A stretch of DNA of 15,917 bases, from contig JADFSQ010000012.1 of NCBI GenBank assembly GCA_022560715.1, positions 1 to 15,917 of the forward strand, given 5' to 3'. The position numbers were made by a program, and so were the translations under genes. This stretch comes from Bacteroidota bacterium. GTDB lineage: Bacteria > Bacteroidota > Bacteroidia > Flavobacteriales > Flavobacteriaceae. Within the stretch, counting starts at the first letter, position 1. Each line of letters starts with the position of its first letter. Below the pieces are notes generated by a model, which was given only the letters and a program-made list of their open reading frames with translations, was not told the DNA's origin and did not search any database. This document shows positions 7,101 through 15,309 of the stretch, in pieces.

Positions 7101-7599
7101 TTTAACATACATAGAATTATATAATGCAACAGGAAGCAATATTAATCTATCCAATTATGAAATTAGAATATATGTTAATGGTAATACAGTATCTTTTACC
7201 TCTCAAACATTAAGTGGAACTATTAATGCTGATGATACTTTTATTATTACAACAGGAACATTTGGTGTACTCGGAAATGCTTTATGTGCAACATCAGGCG
7301 GAGATGGATTATATGGGGATTTAATTAGTAACACGTTACTAGGAGTTAATATTGGCACAGGAAATGATGATTATATTGGCTTATATAACACAACTGTATT
7401 AATTGATGAGTTTGGTGTTTTTGGTGATGACGATTGGACAAGTACAGCCATACTTACAGGCGACAGAGGCTTTAATTTTAGACGATTAAACACAGCCTCG
7501 CCTCTACCAACAACTACGTTTTCAACCAATGATTGGAACATCATTGATTGGACTGGATTCGCTTATATGATTTCTCCACAGGAACTCCTCCAACAGTAA
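4132..7599 (+). CDS. Giant secreted lamin-tail/ASH/IPT protein, N-terminal part (frameshifted from 7548-9704)
   Basis: The 1,155-residue frame starts at GTG with a signal peptide (KKYSLVLIVILCSFSYGFGQ, cleavage near residue 22). It continues with an N-terminal beta domain (about 23-195), then two copies of an unnamed module (about 197-328 and 332-477) sharing AQxxEPGVTD, ANIEAWIG/PNIEAWIG and YYYASRFR. Next come a lamin-tail domain (478-640, VVITEIMYNTPSTDDEWIEI), two choice-of-anchor-D/ASH-like domains (about 643-760 and 762-885, each with NNDAD), an IPT/TIG domain (about 886-963) and a second lamin-tail-like domain (about 971-1143, LFISEVTDATYGSLTYIELY). After Phe1143 the frame gives a short meaningless tail and stops, while homology continues in another frame. 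I infer one gene of about 1,856 residues broken by a small indel. It is probably exported to the cell surface or medium. No catalytic domain is recognised; an adhesin or surface role is an inference. Confidence 0.85.
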   Translation: MIKKYSLVLIVILCSFSYGFGQIVTFEFNGLVGNEVSVNSNFNDVNLSSSTITRGSGLTASNNGDRFNATSWATTSIANAVTGNDYMEFTIIPNAGYQFDVTTIVLNFQRSGTGPRGLALRSSLDSFITNIDGEKAITDNTSTQIITFNIGQANSSSSVTYKIYGWAEATGGSGGIGDGTGNDLIVNGSVTSTCTDTLDFNNLQFPATGTITVGGVFDVYAQAYEPGVTDSAGQGANIEAWIGFNTSNTDPSTWAETDWVVATYNTDVGNNDEYTLDLGAQISSPGTYYYASRFRLNNCGYTYGGFDSGGGNGTWDGTNDVSGVLTVNARILDWVNLQYPEMGNISLGNVYDVFAQVFEPGVTDTPASQGPNIEAWIGYSSDDTDPNGAGWTWVVANYNPLCGTNCGTPEENDEYFIDIGSSLPVGTYYYASRFRIDGDVFYYGGYSSDNAGVIGGFWGDTNGAETNRNGILTITLADVVITEIMYNTPSTDDEWIEICNVSGSTQDISNYIIDVGGTTEFTFPVNTTIADGTCITISLGSNGDGTYNNECPFTPDFGIGASTNDTNNLVNSTNSITLFAANGTTVADIVTYDDDDGADGNGSSLHVANAALDNSDTGTNWQEVPDGGSPGINSLVSPCSAPELQLENSSGVNQTCGAFTINFGSQATGFNTDLTFDIDNEGTLDLIVSTLVLSGTNSGDFSIVSPATPFTITSGNTQTVTVRFSPTTTGVKNATLTINNNDADEGMCTIALHGNGTTPVPEINVEGDIGTFPDILDGDTSPSSLDNTLFAAQFIGSSQAKSFRIQNIGTADLTGIVVTIGGVNPADFSVSIAPSATVTASNLTTFEITFAPLTAGVNKTAVISIANNDADENPYTFLVQGTGNCAASTITITPSSGPENTIVTVTGTNLSSATASFNGVAAIVNNISATQMEVTVPSGATTGNLEIIDNSGCPGNAAFTVIDTIISSCEGGTALTELFISEVTDATYGSLTYIELYNATGSNINLSNYEIRIYVNGNTVSFTSQTLSGTINADDTFIITTGTFGVLGNALCATSGGDGLYGDLISNTLLGVNIGTGNDDYIGLYNTTVLIDEFGVFGDDDWTSTAILTGDRGFNFRRLNTASPLPTTTFSTNDWNIIDWTGFAYMISPQELLQQ
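4831..4861 (+). repeat. 31-bp repeat, copy 1 (in module 1)
   Basis: These 31 bases are identical to 5236-5266 except at one position (GTGC against GTCC). They encode QGANIEAWIG in module 1 and QGPNIEAWIG in module 2. The surrounding module DNA is more diverged, so this stretch was recently homogenised or is strongly constrained. Confidence 0.8.
5236..5266 (+). repeat. 31-bp repeat, copy 2 (in module 2)
   Basis: This is the second copy of the near-perfect repeat at 4831-4861, inside the second unnamed module of the same protein. The pair is a possible substrate for recombination that would delete or add one module of about 405 bp in frame: the spacing is 405, a multiple of 3. Confidence 0.8.
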
Positions 7600-9704
7600 A
7601 CTCTGGTCCTACAATAACTTCAAGTTGTAATAGTGCAACTATTAGTGTTACTGCTACCGAAGGTTTTGCTGGCGGAAATGCTCTTACTTACCAATGGTAT
7701 TTTTCTGCACCTGGAGATTCTGGATGGACGATTGTACCTGATGATGTAATTTATGATGATGTTACTTTAGCTACCTTAAGCATTTTAAATACGTCGTCAT
7801 TAGAAGGCTACCAATACTATTGCCAAATTAGAGAAGATGATATTATTTGTTATTCTGCCAGTGATGCAGTACAACTTACAATACCTCAAACTACCTGGGA
7901 TGGTTCAGCTTGGAATAATGGCGTTCCTCTTATAGGTATTACTGTTGTTATTAATGGTAATTATAATACTAATGTTGGTGGTGTCCAAGATAGTTTTAGT
8001 GCTTGTAATTTAACCGTTAATGCTGGCTTTACACTAACGGTTAGTGATGATAATTATGTAGAAGTGCAAAATAATGTTATTGTTGATGGTAGTGTTTTAG
8101 TTTCAACAAGAGGGGCTTTTGTGCAACGAGGCGATGGTGTTGCTGCAGGTACTTACACTAATAACGGAGTTTCTACTGTATTTAAAACAACTGCTGTTTT
8201 TAATTCTATTATTTCTATCTACAACTATACTTATTGGAGTTCGCCAGTAACTAATGCAAATGTAATAACAACTTTTCCTAATCCTATTGGCAATAGGCGT
8301 TATTATTTCCAAGCAGAAAATTATTTAGATGCTACTGCCGAAACTGGGAATAATAATGCAACAGTATCAGGTCAAGATGATATTGATGATAATGGCGATG
8401 ATTGGCAATTTGCTACAACTACAATGGATGTAGGAAGAGGTTATGCTGTAACTGCTGTATCTGGTCCTCCAATGCCAGGATTATATTCTGATTCTGCCGA
8501 TTTTATAGGCGAATTTAATACTGGAGATATTTTAATTAGTGTTTATAAAAACGATTCTGAAGTTAATGATAATAACTGGAATTTAATTGGTAATCCATAT
8601 CCTTCAGCAATAGATGCACAACTGTTTCTTACTGAAAATACTCTAATTGCAGCAAATCCTACAGCTCCAATAAATGGTGCTATTTTCTTATGGTCGCAAG
8701 GTACAGCTACTAATGCTGGAGCTAATGGAAACGAAAATCTAAATTTTAGCCAAGATGATTATGCTATAATAAATGGCATAATGGGAACTGGTGGTGGAAA
8801 TGGGGCTCCTCCTAATCAATATATTCCTTCTGGACAAGGTTTCTTTGTGTCTTACGATCATACTGCTGGTCAAATTGATGCTTCAGGTTCAATAAAAAGA
8901 AATGAGGTCAAGTTTACAAATAGTATGCGATTAACTGGAAATAACACTCAATTTTTCAGATCTGCAAATAATACCCAAAGTAAAAATTCTGAAATGTCTG
9001 CAAATAAAATATGGCTAAATTTAATTTCCGATAATGGCGTTTTCTGTCAAATTGGTTTAGGTTATATTCAAGGTGCAACAAACAGCTATGACAATTGGTA
9101 TTTTGATACACCTCGTAACCTATCTACTACTACAAACTCTGTTATTTATTCTTTAATTGAAGGCGATGATAACAAATTTGCAATTCAAGGTAAAGACCCA
9201 AACAGCTTAACGCTTGACGAAATTATTCCTTTGGGATTTGATACTTCAATTGATGTTGCAACATTGTATACGTTGTCAATAGCTAAATTAGAAGGTGATT
9301 TTTTTACAAATAATCCTATTTATGTAAAAGATAACTTAATGAATATTGTTTATGATTTATCGACTTCCGATTATACCTTTACTTCCGAAGTTGGCGAATT
9401 TAAAGAACGTTTCGAAATTGTTTTCACTCAAGTTGCCTTGTCTCTGGGAGATTATGAAACCAATAGTAGTTCTTTAAGAATTATTGAGCTTAACAATGGA
9501 CAGGTTCAATTTATATTATCAAGTCCTTTAGAAATGAAATCTATTGAAATCATTGATTTATTAGGACGAACACTTTATAAGTTGACAGCAAATGGGAATT
9601 CTATTATCTATAACCTTTCCAATTTAAGCCAAGCCACTTATATTGCCAAAGTAGAATTAAGTAACGGTTTTGTGATTACTAAAAAAGCGGTTAAACGAAA
9701 ATAG
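7548..9704 (+). CDS. Giant secreted protein, C-terminal part with Ig-like and T9SS type A sorting domains (frameshifted)
   Basis: This 718-residue frame continues the protein that begins at 4132. The TTG at 7548 is merely the first start-like codon; true continuity begins near YDFSTGTPP (7566 on). It holds an Ig-like domain (about 16-113, with Cys27 and Cys92 as a likely disulfide pair) and a WDGSAWNNGVP segment. A long beta-rich region with NWNLIGNPYPSAID and IPSGQGFFV is common in Bacteroidota secreted proteins. A T9SS type A C-terminal sorting domain follows at about 642-718 (IEIIDLLGRTLYKL, FVITKKAVKRK). It has no signal peptide of its own, so it cannot be exported as read. Deleting 2 nt from TATAT (7564-7568), or adding 1 nt, would join it in frame to the upstream part. 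The gene ends 14 bp from the convergent receptor gene, with no obvious terminator between them. Confidence 0.85.
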   Translation: MDWIRLYDFSTGTPPTVNSGPTITSSCNSATISVTATEGFAGGNALTYQWYFSAPGDSGWTIVPDDVIYDDVTLATLSILNTSSLEGYQYYCQIREDDIICYSASDAVQLTIPQTTWDGSAWNNGVPLIGITVVINGNYNTNVGGVQDSFSACNLTVNAGFTLTVSDDNYVEVQNNVIVDGSVLVSTRGAFVQRGDGVAAGTYTNNGVSTVFKTTAVFNSIISIYNYTYWSSPVTNANVITTFPNPIGNRRYYFQAENYLDATAETGNNNATVSGQDDIDDNGDDWQFATTTMDVGRGYAVTAVSGPPMPGLYSDSADFIGEFNTGDILISVYKNDSEVNDNNWNLIGNPYPSAIDAQLFLTENTLIAANPTAPINGAIFLWSQGTATNAGANGNENLNFSQDDYAIINGIMGTGGGNGAPPNQYIPSGQGFFVSYDHTAGQIDASGSIKRNEVKFTNSMRLTGNNTQFFRSANNTQSKNSEMSANKIWLNLISDNGVFCQIGLGYIQGATNSYDNWYFDTPRNLSTTTNSVIYSLIEGDDNKFAIQGKDPNSLTLDEIIPLGFDTSIDVATLYTLSIAKLEGDFFTNNPIYVKDNLMNIVYDLSTSDYTFTSEVGEFKERFEIVFTQVALSLGDYETNSSSLRIIELNNGQVQFILSSPLEMKSIEIIDLLGRTLYKLTANGNSIIYNLSNLSQATYIAKVELSNGFVITKKAVKRK

Positions 9705-9718
9705 GTGTTGTTATTTTG

Positions 9719-12121
9719 CTAAAAACTATATTTTAAAGCTAAAATCAAGTTTGTTCCTGGCGCAGAAATCCCTGATGAATATGGTCTGTAACGTTGGTTG
9801 GTAATATTCTCTAAAGTTGCAATTAAAGATGTGTTTTTATTTATCTCGTATTGCGATCTAAAATTAATCGTGTGCCAAGATGGTGCATACGGATTTCCGT
9901 TTTTATCTTTCGCATACAAATATGCTTTTCGAACTTCGGAAGCTGCCAAACTATTAAACGATAATTCACCATTGAAATTTATAAACGCATCGCATTTTAA
10001 TTTATCCTTTTCCCATATTAAATGTGCATTCCCAAAACTTGGTGCAACGTGCCTAACCGGAACTTCAATGCCATTATCTTCTTCCATTCCTCCAACGATA
10101 CTATATTGCGATTTTAATTTAAAATGCTCTGAAAAAGAAATCTTTATTCCTGCTTCAAAACCATAAATCCAAGCTTTAGATGCGTTTTGAATGGCTTGCA
10201 CATTACTTAACTCGCCATCGTAAATAATTTCAGTTTGCCCATTAATGCTAAAATCGCGTCGTACTAAAGCATTGTCTAAATAGGTATAATAGGTTGCTAA
10301 ATCTATAACAACTGTTTTGTTAAAATTTAAGGTTAAGCCTAATTCTCCATTATAAGCATATTCTGGTTTTAAATTTGCGTTAGGAACAACTACTGATCCT
10401 GGTTCGGAATCGAAAATCTTTCCAATATCATCAATGTTTGGTGCTCTAAAGGCAGTTGATGCATTTAATTTCCATTGTAAGGTTTCATTTGGAATCCAGC
10501 TAATTCCAGCAGTTCCGGTTAAAGCTCCTGTTTTAATATCAGCATCATTAAAAGGAAGGTTGAAAAAGGTATTATTCTCGCTTAAATCTGCCTTTATAAA
10601 AATGGCATTATACCTTACTCCTGTTTGAAATGTGAATTTTTTATTTGGTTTAAATTTGTAATTTATATAAGCAGCTAAAGATTGCCACGTCGAACCGTTA
10701 GGATATCTCGAAGCAATTGGTTGCGTTATATTGTTGGGAATGTTCTCTTGTTTGCCTTGAGATCCTACACTATTATAAATATATTCAACACCATAAAACA
10801 ATTTAGTGGTTTCTGAAAGGTTTTTTTCAAAATCAAAATTAGCAGAAATCGCATCAACATTTTCTTTTCGTGTTCGTCTTATTTCAGAATTTAGATTCCT
10901 ATCTATTCTGCTTTCTTGAAAATTTTGGTATGCCACAGTTGCTTTTATCTTATCGTACAAATTAGAATTGCTACTTAACTTCGTTATTTGAAAATTCCCT
11001 AAAAACCAACGTTGTGGTCCATAAAACCATTCTGCATATTTTAATTCGTCACCTTCATAGCGAATAAGTCTATCGTATCGCGGATAATCGGAGGTTGTAG
11101 AATAATGCAACCCAAAATCAAAATGCAAAGTTTCGTCAACCTTGTACTGCACTTTTTGTAAAAAATTTATTTGATTGTATCCTGTAAAATGCTGAATTCT
11201 GGGATTCTTATTTTGAACAATATTATCTTGGCCATTTGTAGTAACAACATATTCTGGTCTTAAATAATCGTCTGGACCAAACTTCCCCATTTGTAAATCG
11301 TCAAAATCTGTGAAGCTGACACTTGTTAAAAAAGCCCATTTTTTATATCCTAAATTAAAGTCAATATGCCCTGTTTTTTCATTACTTGCACTTGAATATC
11401 TTATAATGGCATTCCCTTTAAAAAGTGAGGTGTCAGTTAGAGATAATTTTGGGTTTTGTGTATAAAAATTTATAACACCTCCTATTGCATCACTTCCGTA
11501 AATTACAGAATCTGCACCAAGAATTATTTCTGTGTTTTGAATTGAAAACGGATCGATAGAAATTATATTCTGAACATTACCACCTCTAAAAATGGCATTA
11601 TTCATTCGTACTCCATCAACTGATATTAATAATCGATTGGTTGAAAAACCTCGTATTAATGGACTTCCTCCTCCTAATTGACTTTTTTGAATAAATACTA
11701 GACCACTATTTTCTAATAAATCTGCGCTGGTTTGAGGATTTGCAAATAAAATATCTCTGGCTTTAATACTGATGATTTTTTTAGGAACTTCTCTTTTACT
11801 TTGCTCGAATTTTGATGCAGAAATAACTATTTCGTCTAAATCTTGCGCCTTCATTATTAAATAAACAATATGAGGTATTTCTGACTTTAAGTAAGTTAAT
11901 TTAACATGAGAAATATGCTGAAATATAATTTTTTCGTTAGTGTTAAAAACGTCTAGAGAAACTTTACCTTCAAAATTAGAAATTAGATTTTTAGTTTTGG
12001 AACTGTTATAAACAACAACTCCAACAATTGGCTCATGTGAAGTTTGGTCTAAAATTGTAACTTCTTGTGCTTGGGTAACAAAAAAAGCCAAGCATAAAAA
12101 TAAAAGAAAATTGTGCCTCAT
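9719..12121 (-). CDS. TonB-dependent outer-membrane receptor with carboxypeptidase-regulatory-like domain
   Basis: This 800-residue outer-membrane transporter has a signal peptide (MRHNFLLFLCLAFFVTQAQ), a CarboxypepD_reg-like domain (about 20-95, with DQTSHEPIVGVVVYNSS), a plug (about 105-225, with LLENSGLVFIQ, PLIRGFSTNRLLISVDGV and GADSVIYGSDAIGGVINF) and a 22-strand-type barrel ending in the aromatic-terminated LALKYSF. FRAP and a following NANLKPE motif are present as in many TonB receptors. The His that heme/hemoglobin receptors usually carry between such motifs is not seen, so the ligand cannot be called. No SusD-like partner is adjacent, which argues against a glycan-uptake SusC pair. 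Its ATG follows the recO stop by 2 nt, so it is co-transcribed with porZ and recO. Length and domain order are normal and no lesion is seen. Confidence 0.9.
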   Translation of the reverse strand: MRHNFLLFLCLAFFVTQAQEVTILDQTSHEPIVGVVVYNSSKTKNLISNFEGKVSLDVFNTNEKIIFQHISHVKLTYLKSEIPHIVYLIMKAQDLDEIVISASKFEQSKREVPKKIISIKARDILFANPQTSADLLENSGLVFIQKSQLGGGSPLIRGFSTNRLLISVDGVRMNNAIFRGGNVQNIISIDPFSIQNTEIILGADSVIYGSDAIGGVINFYTQNPKLSLTDTSLFKGNAIIRYSSASNEKTGHIDFNLGYKKWAFLTSVSFTDFDDLQMGKFGPDDYLRPEYVVTTNGQDNIVQNKNPRIQHFTGYNQINFLQKVQYKVDETLHFDFGLHYSTTSDYPRYDRLIRYEGDELKYAEWFYGPQRWFLGNFQITKLSSNSNLYDKIKATVAYQNFQESRIDRNLNSEIRRTRKENVDAISANFDFEKNLSETTKLFYGVEYIYNSVGSQGKQENIPNNITQPIASRYPNGSTWQSLAAYINYKFKPNKKFTFQTGVRYNAIFIKADLSENNTFFNLPFNDADIKTGALTGTAGISWIPNETLQWKLNASTAFRAPNIDDIGKIFDSEPGSVVVPNANLKPEYAYNGELGLTLNFNKTVVIDLATYYTYLDNALVRRDFSINGQTEIIYDGELSNVQAIQNASKAWIYGFEAGIKISFSEHFKLKSQYSIVGGMEEDNGIEVPVRHVAPSFGNAHLIWEKDKLKCDAFINFNGELSFNSLAASEVRKAYLYAKDKNGNPYAPSWHTINFRSQYEINKNTSLIATLENITNQRYRPYSSGISAPGTNLILALKYSF

Positions 12122-12123
12122 TA

Positions 12124-12843
12124 TTAGTTAAAAACTTGGTTTAAAACAGTTAACGATTTTGGTGTTTTAAAACCGTCCAAATGTAGCTTAAAATAGAGCA
12201 AAATCATATCTAAAAGTTCTCGCTTTTGGTTAGAATTGATATCGAGATTATTATATACATCAAATTTTATGCCCAACAGTTCTTTTAAGAAGACCAAATT
12301 GTTTCCGGAAATGCAGTATAAATTCGTTTTGTTATGCTGAAATCTTCCTTCTTCTAAATTAAAAAAGTTGGTTTCTTTTATAGTAGTATCCGGATAAAAC
12401 CCAAGATATTTTGTGAGCTTTATCAAGAATATTAAATGAAAATTTGTGTTGGTTTCATTTTCATCAAACCAAATTAGCGAAGTCTCTATAAAACTGTAAA
12501 GTGATAGATTTTCTTCTTCTTCTTTTAAAATATTAGATAAAATTTCGGAAAGAAACATTACAATCGCGCTCTTTACAACATTTGTATGTAGTGTTTTATA
12601 ATTGTATTGTAGTTTTATATCTTTTAAATATTGTAACGAGCGGTTGTCTTTATGTTCGGCTTGTAATTCTAGAATAGTTAATAACTGAAAGTAAGCAGGT
12701 TTAAATTTTCCTTTTTTGGTTTTTAATATACGTTTTAACAAATACGTTTTAACTCCAAATTTTTCGGTATAACATTTAACTATTAAATCGTAGTCTTTAT
12801 ACTTAAATTTAGAAAGAACTATTGCTTTTGTGGAAACTAGCAT
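12124..12843 (-). CDS. recO: DNA repair protein RecO
   Basis: RecO works with RecR to load RecA onto SSB-coated single-stranded DNA in recombinational repair. The 239-residue product has the N-terminal OB-fold signature (VSTKAIVLSKFKYKDYDLIV, then YTEKFGVKTYLLKRI, about residues 3-80), followed by the helical C-terminal domain. FLIKLTKYLGFYPD and NLEEGRF are typical of the family. Cys residues for the zinc module found in some RecO proteins are absent. The ATG overlaps the porZ stop codon by one base (TAATG), implying translational coupling, and the receptor gene follows after 2 nt. The start is fixed by this overlap and by the family N-terminus. Confidence 0.92.
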   Translation of the reverse strand: MLVSTKAIVLSKFKYKDYDLIVKCYTEKFGVKTYLLKRILKTKKGKFKPAYFQLLTILELQAEHKDNRSLQYLKDIKLQYNYKTLHTNVVKSAIVMFLSEILSNILKEEEENLSLYSFIETSLIWFDENETNTNFHLIFLIKLTKYLGFYPDTTIKETNFFNLEEGRFQHNKTNLYCISGNNLVFLKELLGIKFDVYNNLDINSNQKRELLDMILLYFKLHLDGFKTPKSLTVLNQVFN

Positions 12844-15185
12844 TATCTAACAATCATCAATTTTAAAATCCTGGTTTCGAAAGTATCTAAATCGGATAGC
12901 ATTACAAGATACACACCAGATGCAACTGTATTATTGGCAAGGTTTTTCCCATTCCAATAGGCAGTTCCTCCATCAATTTCTAAATTATAGCCTCTATGTC
13001 TTAAATTTCTTTTGGATTCAGCTTCTGCAACCAGATTTCCTTCAATATCTGTAATTTTAATATTTACGTTTTCGCTTAAATCCTTTATTTTAACTTTATC
13101 TTCAACAATATTAAAATTAGGACGAACAGGATTTGGGTAAATAAAAGCGTCGGACAAATTTTCTTGTGGTAAAGAGCTTCCGGAACTAAATGATATCAGT
13201 CCTCTACCTGTGGCAATATATACCAAGCCATTTTCATTATCGATAGAAACATCATTTATATTGTTTGAAGGCAATGGCGAATTATCTTTAGTAAAATGAT
13301 AGATGGTTTCTTGACCATTTGAAGAAAAATAAAATAATCCTGCACCAATCGTTGCTATCCATTTATTGTTTGATCCATCTACTTTAATATCTGATATAAA
13401 TTGTTGTTCCAGAAGCTCTTTTGGAATGCCATCTTCTAAAATTATTATAGCTTCTGCTCTTATAATATCATCTGTGAAAAAATTAGACGTATTATACAAT
13501 ACTCTTAAGCCTTTTATCGTTCCAATCCAAAGTTGATTTCTATTATCTAATGCTAATGCTCTTACAATAGGAGATGGCAAATTAGCCTGATCTTCATTAA
13601 AAATGCTTTTTAAATTTCCTTCATTTTCATTAAATCCTATAACTCCAAAATTATATCCTCCAATCCATTTAGTGCCATTTCCGTCAATAACAATATCACT
13701 AAATCCTAAATTATCATCTAACCCACTTGGAATTATAGATGTAAAATCAAAACTTTGCCATTGATTTGAAGAGGGATTATACAATTTTAATGGTTTATCG
13801 ATTCTTGAAGTAATAGTCCATAATAATCCATCGCGATCAAACGCAGTACCAGAGACTCTAATGTCAATATAACTTGGGTTAGATGGAAGAATTAACGATT
13901 CTAATCCACTATTTGAAAGGTTGTACAAAATTGTAGGAATGTCTTCATTAATTTCTAGCAAACCACTAAAAAATGAGCTTATAAATACTTGATTTTCATT
14001 AAATGGATTTATCGAAATCGCGTTTAAAGATATTGCTCCAAAAATGTCCTCGAAGGGCGTATTAATCCATTCACCGTTATTTAAATGGCTAAATCCTCTG
14101 CTGTTTAAAGGATATGGGTTATAGAAAACATCATAATCTCCATAAGTAACCCAAACATTATTAATTCCTGCTTGTACAGAAAAGGTGTTATTTCTTAAAG
14201 GACCATCAGGATGAATTTCAATAAACTCTGAAGAATTTTCGATTGTTGTTCTTAATACTCCAAAATCTTTTGTACCAATATAAATTCCTTCATTTGTAGT
14301 TACTGAAGCTGTAAACTCCGTATCAAAATCTTGAATAACTGAAGGGCTGGCTAACAGATTGAAATTGCTGTCGTAAACAAAAACATTATTTTTTGTAGTA
14401 ACAACAAGGTTGCTATTAGAAGATTTTAAATCTAATGGTCTGCTGCTATACGTGAATAATTCATTAAGTATATTGTTATTTATTTCGTAAATTCTATTGT
14501 TAAGCCTTGTTGTGTATAGCTTATCTTCTAAAGCTTCGATGCCTAAAAAATTTCCACCTATAATTTGTGTCCATTCTTGATAATCTATTAAATTTGGACT
14601 ATTAACTAAAGTAGTTCGTATTCCACTACTATTTAAACAAGCAGCATAAATATTATCTTGATGAATTGCAGTTTGGCTTACAATTATTTGTGTGCCGCCA
14701 TTTCCAATAAAATAAGTATCTCCAAACTCTAATCGTTCTAAATCATAAACCGAAATTCCATAATCGGTTGAAATATAAACGAGCCCATTATATTCATTAA
14801 AATGATTAATCCGCTTACCATCTGGCGGAATGGTTTGTTTTTCCAAAATATCTACAACTGAAAGAATATCATCACTTTGTTCTAAAACAATTTCTATTAA
14901 TCCATTTTCATATCCAATTATTAGCTGTCCAAATACTTCACTATAATGAATTGTAGAAATAAACTCTCCCGACAGCCCATTAATTGTAGAAATTTTATTT
15001 AACTGCAAAGTTTCTAAATCATACGTAAATAGTGCATTTTCGGAAGCTGCATACACTTTATTATTGCCTTGCACTACGTCTTTAATATTCAAATACGAAA
15101 AATGACCTTCCCATAATGCGGAAAAATCTTGCGCATTACTAAAAAACGTGCAAAACACTAAAACAATTATTATTATTATTTTCAT
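12843..15185 (-). CDS. porZ: PorZ-like type IX secretion attachment-complex protein (beta-propellers plus sorting domain)
   Basis: In Porphyromonas gingivalis PorZ works at the cell surface with PorU, PorV and PorQ to attach T9SS cargo to anionic LPS. This 780-residue protein has a signal peptide (MKIIIIIVLVFCTFFSNAQ) and then an N-terminal propeller. In it WEGHFSYLNIKDVV, ENALFTYDLETL, INGLSGEFISTIHYSE and IIGYENGLIEI match the PorZ propeller pattern. Further two-component-regulator-like propeller blades follow (for example LDNRNQLWIGTIKGL, DNENGLVYIATGRGLISF). A type A sorting-like domain occupies about residues 681-780, from FIYPNPVRPN to ILKLMIVR. Length and architecture fit PorZ. It is the first gene of the porZ-recO-receptor operon, with a promoter-like box and a possible AGAAAGG ribosome site just upstream. 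Other propeller sensors share these repeats, but no kinase domain is present. Confidence 0.85.
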   Translation of the reverse strand: MKIIIIIVLVFCTFFSNAQDFSALWEGHFSYLNIKDVVQGNNKVYAASENALFTYDLETLQLNKISTINGLSGEFISTIHYSEVFGQLIIGYENGLIEIVLEQSDDILSVVDILEKQTIPPDGKRINHFNEYNGLVYISTDYGISVYDLERLEFGDTYFIGNGGTQIIVSQTAIHQDNIYAACLNSSGIRTTLVNSPNLIDYQEWTQIIGGNFLGIEALEDKLYTTRLNNRIYEINNNILNELFTYSSRPLDLKSSNSNLVVTTKNNVFVYDSNFNLLASPSVIQDFDTEFTASVTTNEGIYIGTKDFGVLRTTIENSSEFIEIHPDGPLRNNTFSVQAGINNVWVTYGDYDVFYNPYPLNSRGFSHLNNGEWINTPFEDIFGAISLNAISINPFNENQVFISSFFSGLLEINEDIPTILYNLSNSGLESLILPSNPSYIDIRVSGTAFDRDGLLWTITSRIDKPLKLYNPSSNQWQSFDFTSIIPSGLDDNLGFSDIVIDGNGTKWIGGYNFGVIGFNENEGNLKSIFNEDQANLPSPIVRALALDNRNQLWIGTIKGLRVLYNTSNFFTDDIIRAEAIIILEDGIPKELLEQQFISDIKVDGSNNKWIATIGAGLFYFSSNGQETIYHFTKDNSPLPSNNINDVSIDNENGLVYIATGRGLISFSSGSSLPQENLSDAFIYPNPVRPNFNIVEDKVKIKDLSENVNIKITDIEGNLVAEAESKRNLRHRGYNLEIDGGTAYWNGKNLANNTVASGVYLVMLSDLDTFETRILKLMIVR

Positions 15186-15201
15186 ATAACCTTTCTGCGT
15201 T

Positions 15202-15237
15202 CAAATATATTTATTACTAACGACAATTGCTCAAAAA
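15202..15237 (-). promoter_or_regulatory. Candidate promoter of the porZ operon
   Basis: On the minus strand TATATTTG (15202-15209) matches the Bacteroidota -7 consensus TAnnTTTG. A TTTTTG (15232-15237) lies 22 nt upstream as a possible -33 element. About 16 nt separate the box from the porZ ATG. The leader contains AGAAAGG, an unusual Shine-Dalgarno-like sequence for this phylum. Confidence 0.5.
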
Positions 15238-15249
15238 TCATATACGTTA

Positions 15250-15285
15250 AATAAAAAAGCTTCCAAAATAAATTCTGAAAGCTTT
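15250..15285 (-). terminator. Intrinsic terminator of gdhA
   Basis: On the minus strand, 24 nt after the gdhA stop, AAAGCTTTC (15277-15285) pairs with GGAAGCTTT (15256-15264). The stem is 9 bp with one G-U pair and a 12-nt loop, followed by TTTATTT. This separates gdhA transcription from the porZ operon downstream. Confidence 0.75.
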
Positions 15286-15309
15286 GCAATAATTTATTAA
15301 AAAACTTTT

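Noticed and set aside
4132..9704. Secreted nuclease, as some lamin-tail proteins are fused to nucleases
   Set aside because: No endonuclease/exonuclease/phosphatase or other catalytic motif is visible in either part of the protein.
9798..10166. 122-residue + strand ORF inside the receptor gene
   Set aside because: It is a shadow of the well-supported TonB-dependent receptor on the minus strand, with no family features of its own.
12843..15185. Hybrid two-component sensor, suggested by the propeller repeats
   Set aside because: There is no transmembrane segment after the propellers, and no histidine-kinase or response-regulator domain. The C-terminus is a T9SS-type sorting domain and the N-terminus fits PorZ.
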